This document shows positions 39,043-43,266 of a stretch of 43,266 nucleotides of DNA, piece after piece (position 1 is the first letter of the stretch; each line of letters starts with the position of its first letter). The notes under the pieces were generated by a model. The model made no database searches and was not told the origin of the DNA. It saw only the letters and a list, made by a program, of their open reading frames with translations. Origin of the DNA: Planctomycetota bacterium (GTDB taxonomy: Bacteria; Planctomycetota; UBA1135; GCA-002686595); the NCBI GenBank assembly GCA_002686595.1, contig NYXZ01000096.1, forward strand, positions 3,296-46,561, in the 5' to 3' direction. The position numbers and the translations under genes were made by a program.

Positions 39043-40884
39043 ATGTCCAAGACCACCACCCAGCACCCGGACCCCCCCCAATCCCACAACCACGACGACG
39101 ATCTGATCGTCGCCCCCAAGGGGTCGAGCAGGCTGCGGTTTTTCCTGACCCTCGCGGCGGTCATGTTCGTCCTGCTCATCTTCACCGTGGGCGACCAGTT
39201 GGCTTCGACCCTGACGGGCAGCGGCGAAGCTGACGGGCCCTTCATGGTTTGGGATCATCCGGAACGAGGGCGCGTCGAGTTGGATCGGCCCACTTTCCTG
39301 ACCCAGAAGCGGGCCCTGTCCTATGTGAAGAACTTGTTCGAGGGACGCGGCGCGCGGGTCGATGATACGGATGCGGCCCTGTTCATCATCCTCGATGACC
39401 TGGCGCTCTCCTCCGGTGTGCGCGTCACTGATACTGAGCTGGCGGAGTTCATCATGACGAGCTTCGGCAGCGGCGAACGCTTCAAGCAGCGGGCGAACAG
39501 TTTTCGCATCAGTGGGCGTGAACTGCAGGGCCACCTACGGCGTTACCTGCGCAGCTCGCGCTTCCAGAACCTGATCCGCGTGGGGGCCGTCGCCACACCG
39601 GATGATATCGAAACGCTCTGGAAGGAACGCCACCAGGAGTACGCCTTCCACTTTGTCGCCAAGCCCACTGCCCAGTACCGCACCACTGCTGAATCCCAGG
39701 TGCCCGGGGCCGAGGAACTGCAGGATTGGTTCCACGAGCTGCCGCTGAATGAACAGCAGACCTACCACAGCGAAGAGAGCTTCCGCCTCTCAGTCGCTTG
39801 GGTAAACATGGACGGTGCGTTCGATTCCACGGCCCTCATGGCGGCTCACCCACGGCCAGAGGATGAGGATGCGGACGCCCAGGCCCAGGCCTACTACAAT
39901 TTGGTTTCATCGTCCCGCTTCCGGCGCGCCACGCCCCTGGATGACGATGGTGAGATGGATCTGCGCACGCGCCTGTACCTGCCCTTTGACGAAGTCGCGG
40001 AACAGTGCGGGAAGGAAGCCCCGGTCTACTTCTCCATGGTCGACTGGCGGCGCAGCCTCGAGAGTGACGCGGGTGTCGTGCCGGGAGACATTGATCTGGC
40101 CGCGGCTGCCGCGGAGCTGGGTCTGTCCGTACAGGCGGAAGCAGCGCCGCGCACCTCAACAGGTTGGCGCACGGGTAATGAATGGGGCGGACGCTATGTG
40201 GCTGGCCGCCTCCCAGTCACCCAGAGCGGTGCGTTTCTGCCAGGCGTGATTGTCGAGGAGGGCGCCCTGGTGGTGGCCCGCGTGGACGAGCGCATCCCCG
40301 CCAGCGAGCCGCCCTTCGATCAAATCCGAGACCGCGTGGCGGAAAACTGGACACAGAAGCACATGCAGCACCTGGCTCTGGAGGCTGTGCAAACCATGTA
40401 CGACCTGCTCGACCAGGGAGCGGGTGAAGGCGCTCGCGGCCAACAGGGTCCTCTGATTTCTTTTGAGGCCATGCTCTCAACGTCCGGTGATGCGGGCTTG
40501 GGAGTGCAGGAAATGACTTGGCTGGAGCGATCCGAACTACCCGAAACCGACCAAGGCAGTATCCATCAGTTCGGTCTCTTTGCCCGCACCAAGCCGGACC
40601 TCTACACGCTGGAAGAAGGGGAGTTGGTGGCTCCCATGGTGGACGGCAGCGGCGAGCACGTTTACCTGGTGCGTTCCCAGGGTGCCCGGGACGCGGCTCT
40701 TTCCAAGATGGAGCCCAAGGAAGTCGCCGGTCTGCGCGGCCTCGCCGGACGCACGGCGGCGGAGGGTTTCGACGAGCGCACCTTCAACTCGCGCAGTTTC
40801 ATGCAGGAGACCTATGGCGTGTGGATCGCCAGTTGGGACTACGAAGATGAAGCTGCCGAGGAGGAAGAAGAGACGGCGGGCTAA
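39043..40884 (+). CDS. Membrane-anchored SurA/PpiD-like foldase
   Basis: A 613-residue protein. A charged, His/Pro-rich cytoplasmic tail (1-37) precedes one transmembrane helix (about 43-62, FFLTLAAVMFVLLIFTVGDQ). The large extracytoplasmic part has the SurA/PpiD N-domain pattern: VRVTDTELAEFIMTSFGSGERF and FRISGRELQGHLRRYLRSSRFQNLI, followed by helices. A parvulin-like region may lie at about 360-430 (GAFLPGVIVEEGALVVARVDERIPASEP), but without the clear HS motif of the other two foldases, so isomerase activity is doubtful. The C-terminus is acidic (EEEEETAG). It is the third such gene in the window. It is convergent with the methyltransferase, with stops 6 bases apart. Confidence 0.78.
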   Translation: MSKTTTQHPDPPQSHNHDDDLIVAPKGSSRLRFFLTLAAVMFVLLIFTVGDQLASTLTGSGEADGPFMVWDHPERGRVELDRPTFLTQKRALSYVKNLFEGRGARVDDTDAALFIILDDLALSSGVRVTDTELAEFIMTSFGSGERFKQRANSFRISGRELQGHLRRYLRSSRFQNLIRVGAVATPDDIETLWKERHQEYAFHFVAKPTAQYRTTAESQVPGAEELQDWFHELPLNEQQTYHSEESFRLSVAWVNMDGAFDSTALMAAHPRPEDEDADAQAQAYYNLVSSSRFRRATPLDDDGEMDLRTRLYLPFDEVAEQCGKEAPVYFSMVDWRRSLESDAGVVPGDIDLAAAAAELGLSVQAEAAPRTSTGWRTGNEWGGRYVAGRLPVTQSGAFLPGVIVEEGALVVARVDERIPASEPPFDQIRDRVAENWTQKHMQHLALEAVQTMYDLLDQGAGEGARGQQGPLISFEAMLSTSGDAGLGVQEMTWLERSELPETDQGSIHQFGLFARTKPDLYTLEEGELVAPMVDGSGEHVYLVRSQGARDAALSKMEPKEVAGLRGLAGRTAAEGFDERTFNSRSFMQETYGVWIASWDYEDEAAEEEEETAG

Positions 40885-40890
40885 CCGCTG

Positions 40891-41865
40891 TCAGCAGGCG
40901 CCGACCGGTTGGGGGATGAAGTCCACCGGCAGTTCCTCCTGGTGCCTGGCCACGACGATCATCTCGTCGAAGAGGTTCACATAGAGGACTGGATTGCCCA
41001 GGGCGCGCAGGGGGGAGAGCAGCCAGCCGAGGGCGGGCATGACGCGCTTGGAGCGCTCCAGGGCGAAATCCAGGTCAACGTACTTGCCGGCTTGGCGAGC
41101 GTGGTTGTGGTGGACGCTGAAGCCGGTTTGTTCCAAAGCCTGCCTGATCGTGCCCGGGTGAAAGTGGAACAGGTGTTCGGCGAGCTTGTAATGGTGCCAG
41201 CGGCGGCCGAGCACCGAGGCTGTCAGGCTGCGCACATTCTGGGTCTCCAGAATAAGGACGCCGCCGGGGGCCAACAGCGTGTGTATGCGACGCAGGGCCG
41301 CCAAGGGATCCGGAATGTGTTCGAGTACATCCCAAAGCGTGATCAGATCGAAGGAGGCCGGCTCAAAGGGGCTGCCCTTGAGGAAGCCGCCGTGGATGCG
41401 CTCTGTACCCAGGCGCTCCTCGGCTTGTGGGCGGATGGCGGCGGAGGGTTCCAGGCCGTGGGCATCCCAACCGCGCTCGGCCATGACCTGTAGGAAGAAG
41501 CCCGCTGCGCAGCCCACATCGAGTACGCGTCCGGGGGCGCATGTGTGGTTCTCCACCAAGTCCGCCCGGCGGCGACAGGTGCGCAGGATGAGTTGGTGGT
41601 CGCCGAGGTAATCCGTGTAGCCGCGTTCCCGCGCGGCGGGCGAGCGCCAGTAGCTTTCCCCGTAGATCTCGCGCACCAAATCTGATTGGGACAGGCGCGG
41701 GCTGGTATAGGTCAAATGGCAGTCGCTGCAGGTGTAGATCGCGAAGGGGCCTTCACGAAACTCAAGGCGCCGTTCGCGGCAGCCGCAAAGGGCGCAGTTG
41801 GTCTCAGTGAGCAAGTCGGTGTCGATGGCCAGTTCGGCCAGGACCTGTTGGCTTGTGTGACTCAT
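40891..41865 (-). CDS. SAM-dependent methyltransferase with N-terminal zinc ribbon
   Basis: A 324-residue class I methyltransferase. Residues about 22-50 hold a zinc ribbon (CALCGC ... CSDC). The SAM site has motif I LDVGCAAGFFLQVMAERGWD, then GLEPSAAIRPQAEER, motif II FDLITLWDVLEHIPDP and LLAPGGVLILETQN. The C-terminal helix-strand region has LAEHLFHFHPGTIRQALEQTGF. This arrangement is common in sugar- and polysaccharide-modifying methyltransferases encoded in glycan clusters. The substrate is unknown. I chose the ATG at 41865, which overlaps the upstream flavoprotein stop (ATGA); the frame is open further upstream but lies in the flavoprotein gene. Confidence 0.88.
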   Translation of the reverse strand: MSHTSQQVLAELAIDTDLLTETNCALCGCRERRLEFREGPFAIYTCSDCHLTYTSPRLSQSDLVREIYGESYWRSPAARERGYTDYLGDHQLILRTCRRRADLVENHTCAPGRVLDVGCAAGFFLQVMAERGWDAHGLEPSAAIRPQAEERLGTERIHGGFLKGSPFEPASFDLITLWDVLEHIPDPLAALRRIHTLLAPGGVLILETQNVRSLTASVLGRRWHHYKLAEHLFHFHPGTIRQALEQTGFSVHHNHARQAGKYVDLDFALERSKRVMPALGWLLSPLRALGNPVLYVNLFDEMIVVARHQEELPVDFIPQPVGAC

Positions 41866-43266
41866 CCGAAGTAGGTTTCCCGGGCCGCCACGGCTGCGGA
41901 CTCCCCAGCGCCCTGGCGAGGCGCGCCATTCAAGAGGCCCTGGGCGATATGTTGGCCCATGGCGATGGAATGGTCCATGTTGTTGTAGCGGAAGAGGCCC
42001 TGGCGGCCGGTGGTGTGCAGGTTGTCCACGGCCCGCAGGCTGCTGCGCAGATGGTCCAGGTGCTCCCGGTACTCCAAATCGTAAATGGGATAGGCCTCTG
42101 CCAGGCGCCGCAGGGCCAGGGGACGCGTGCTGCCGGGCTCCACCAGGCCGGTGCGCACCAAATCCGCTTCCGCCAATTGGGCGGCGCGTTGCAGGTCCAA
42201 ACGCCAGGTGGCATCTCCCCGACGGCAGGTTATCTCGCAGCACAGGGCAGTTGTGGGGCCGGGGGCCGAGGCATCGGAGAAGTTCTTCACCTCGCTGATG
42301 CGGTGGACGCGCAGGTCAGCCTGGGGCAAGTAGATCCAGTGGTCCGGGGATACCCGGGGACAGGCCACTTCCAAGTAGATAAACAGGATGGCCACATGGC
42401 GCAGTTTGCCGGCAGCGGAGAGCACTGGGGCCGGAGGCAGGGGGCGCAGGGCGCGGGCCACGAAAGGTAAAGCCATTGTGTTCACCACCTGATCACCGGG
42501 GACCAGCTCTATGGCTTGGCCGTTTGCCAGTCGAATGCCGCTGACGCGCTGGCCCGGGCCGGAGGAGCGAGTTTCAAGTTCCAAGGTCCGCACCGGACAC
42601 TCGGTCATGACAACACCGCCGTTGGTCACAATAGCGTCGCTAGCTGCCTGGGAGATGGCGCCGATGCCTCCGCGACGCGGATAGTGAAACTCCGTGGTGA
42701 GGCTGCGTGGTTGGCCTTCAGCCGGTGGGCGCAAGGCCTGTTTGAGCACATCCCAAAGACCACGGTGACCGATGCGTTGACGCGCCCAGTCGGCGCTGAT
42801 GCTGGTGCCGACCATGCCCCAGGCCTTGGTGGTGTAGGGCCCGAAGAAAATGTCGTAGAGCGTGCGCCCGAAGTGCGCGACAACCCAGCTTTCGAAATCA
42901 GGGTGCTTCCTCGGGCGCAGGCGTTGGCTGGTGCGGGCCACCGCCCAATCGGCAAAGGCGCGCAGCAGCAGTGTGGGGGGGAGTCCGTTCAGTACATTCT
43001 GTGGCCGCAGCGGATAGTCGAAGAAACGGTCACGCAGCAGGATGCGCGAGAGGCGTTGGCGCAGCAGAATGTCACCGGCCAACCAGGTTTCGAGCTGGGC
43101 CTGAACGGTCGCGCTGTTGGTGTGGAAGCGGTGGGGGCCCAGATCCAGGCAGTAGGGGCCGACTTGAAAACTGCGCGCCATGCCGCCCACTTGGCTTTCC
43201 TTCTCCAGTACAGTCACCTCTTGGCCAGCCCGGACAAGGGCTTCGGCACAGGAGAGTCCGGCTAGG
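41862..43266 (-). CDS. UDP-galactopyranose mutase-like flavoprotein, 5' end outside the window
   Basis: At least 467 residues of a FAD-dependent amine-oxidoreductase-fold protein. The frame is open to the right edge (LAGLSCAEALVRAGQEVTVLEKES), which is the end of the Rossmann nucleotide-binding beta-alpha-beta with the Glu that contacts ribose, so the Gly-rich loop lies just outside. The middle has PHRFHTNS, FFDYPLRPQNVL and FGRTLYDIFFGPYTTKAWG. These are UDP-galactopyranose mutase/protoporphyrinogen-oxidase-like phrases (FxYPL and the Y-T-x-K-x-W segment). Related proteins isomerise UDP-galactose for galactofuranose-containing glycans or desaturate lipids. Coupling with the methyltransferase gene suggests a glycan pathway. 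Confidence 0.82.
   Translation of the reverse strand, partial: LAGLSCAEALVRAGQEVTVLEKESQVGGMARSFQVGPYCLDLGPHRFHTNSATVQAQLETWLAGDILLRQRLSRILLRDRFFDYPLRPQNVLNGLPPTLLLRAFADWAVARTSQRLRPRKHPDFESWVVAHFGRTLYDIFFGPYTTKAWGMVGTSISADWARQRIGHRGLWDVLKQALRPPAEGQPRSLTTEFHYPRRGGIGAISQAASDAIVTNGGVVMTECPVRTLELETRSSGPGQRVSGIRLANGQAIELVPGDQVVNTMALPFVARALRPLPPAPVLSAAGKLRHVAILFIYLEVACPRVSPDHWIYLPQADLRVHRISEVKNFSDASAPGPTTALCCEITCRRGDATWRLDLQRAAQLAEADLVRTGLVEPGSTRPLALRRLAEAYPIYDLEYREHLDHLRSSLRAVDNLHTTGRQGLFRYNNMDHSIAMGQHIAQGLLNGAPRQGAGESAAVAARETYFG

Overview
The window is GC-rich bacterial chromosome, densely coded, with many genes joined by ATGA or TGATG stop/start overlaps and few recognisable Shine-Dalgarno sequences. 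Several traits point to Planctomycetota or a relative: three EutN/CcmL-type (BMC-P) shell genes beside a class II aldolase, a Ser/Thr kinase, a protein built of carboxypeptidase-regulatory-like repeats, a YugP-type peptidase, and large pseudopilins carrying lectin-like domains. This is inference from gene content; the window has no rRNA or other decisive marker.

Layout. 1-5837: the end of an unrecognised gene, a CpsD/BY-kinase-like ATPase, then (minus strand) a SprT-like metalloprotein, a six-repeat carboxypeptidase-regulatory-like protein, a hypothetical protein and a MerR regulator. 6082-8219: a YugP-type zinc peptidase and glucose-6-phosphate isomerase (pgi). 8220-10273: a small accessory island between the intact pgi 3' end and a diverged second copy of its last 46 codons. 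It holds a DNA methyltransferase, a coupled frameshifted ORF, a glycine-zipper protein and an AT-richer membrane-protein gene. 10524-13734 (minus): a parvulin-type foldase, three BMC-P shell proteins and a fuculose-phosphate-type aldolase. A 44-bp tandem duplication has created a 15-codon mini-ORF at the shell/aldolase junction. 13930-16966: a coupled trio of Ser/Thr kinase, double YkgJ cysteine-cluster protein and TPR plus peptidase-MA protein. 16967-19516: a probable decayed minus-strand reading frame, radC, and rsmE. The convergent radC/rsmE gap is filled by two arrays of A-tracts phased at the DNA helical repeat.

19832-38079 is an 18-kb tightly coupled operon for a type II secretion/type IV pilus-like pseudopilus. 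It encodes an FHA membrane protein, a PilM-PilN/GspL-like fusion, a PilO/GspM-like protein, a TPR-lectin membrane protein, GspG, a GspH-like pseudopilin with a lectin-like domain, a giant 1724-residue GspK-like protein, GspJ-like and GspI-like pseudopilins, a secreted protein ending in DnaJ-type Cys motifs, and a parvulin lipoprotein. No ATPase, GspF or secretin gene lies in the window. Downstream are scpB, a membrane-anchored SurA/PpiD-like foldase and, convergently, a zinc-ribbon SAM methyltransferase and a UDP-galactopyranose-mutase-like flavoprotein that runs off the right edge. That last pair suggests polysaccharide or glycoconjugate synthesis.

The most notable items are the rebuilt pseudopilus operon (giant GspK, lectin domains, a shared repeat module), the 10.3-bp phased A-tract arrays, the pgi-flanked island, and the shell-protein cluster that lacks a BMC-H gene.
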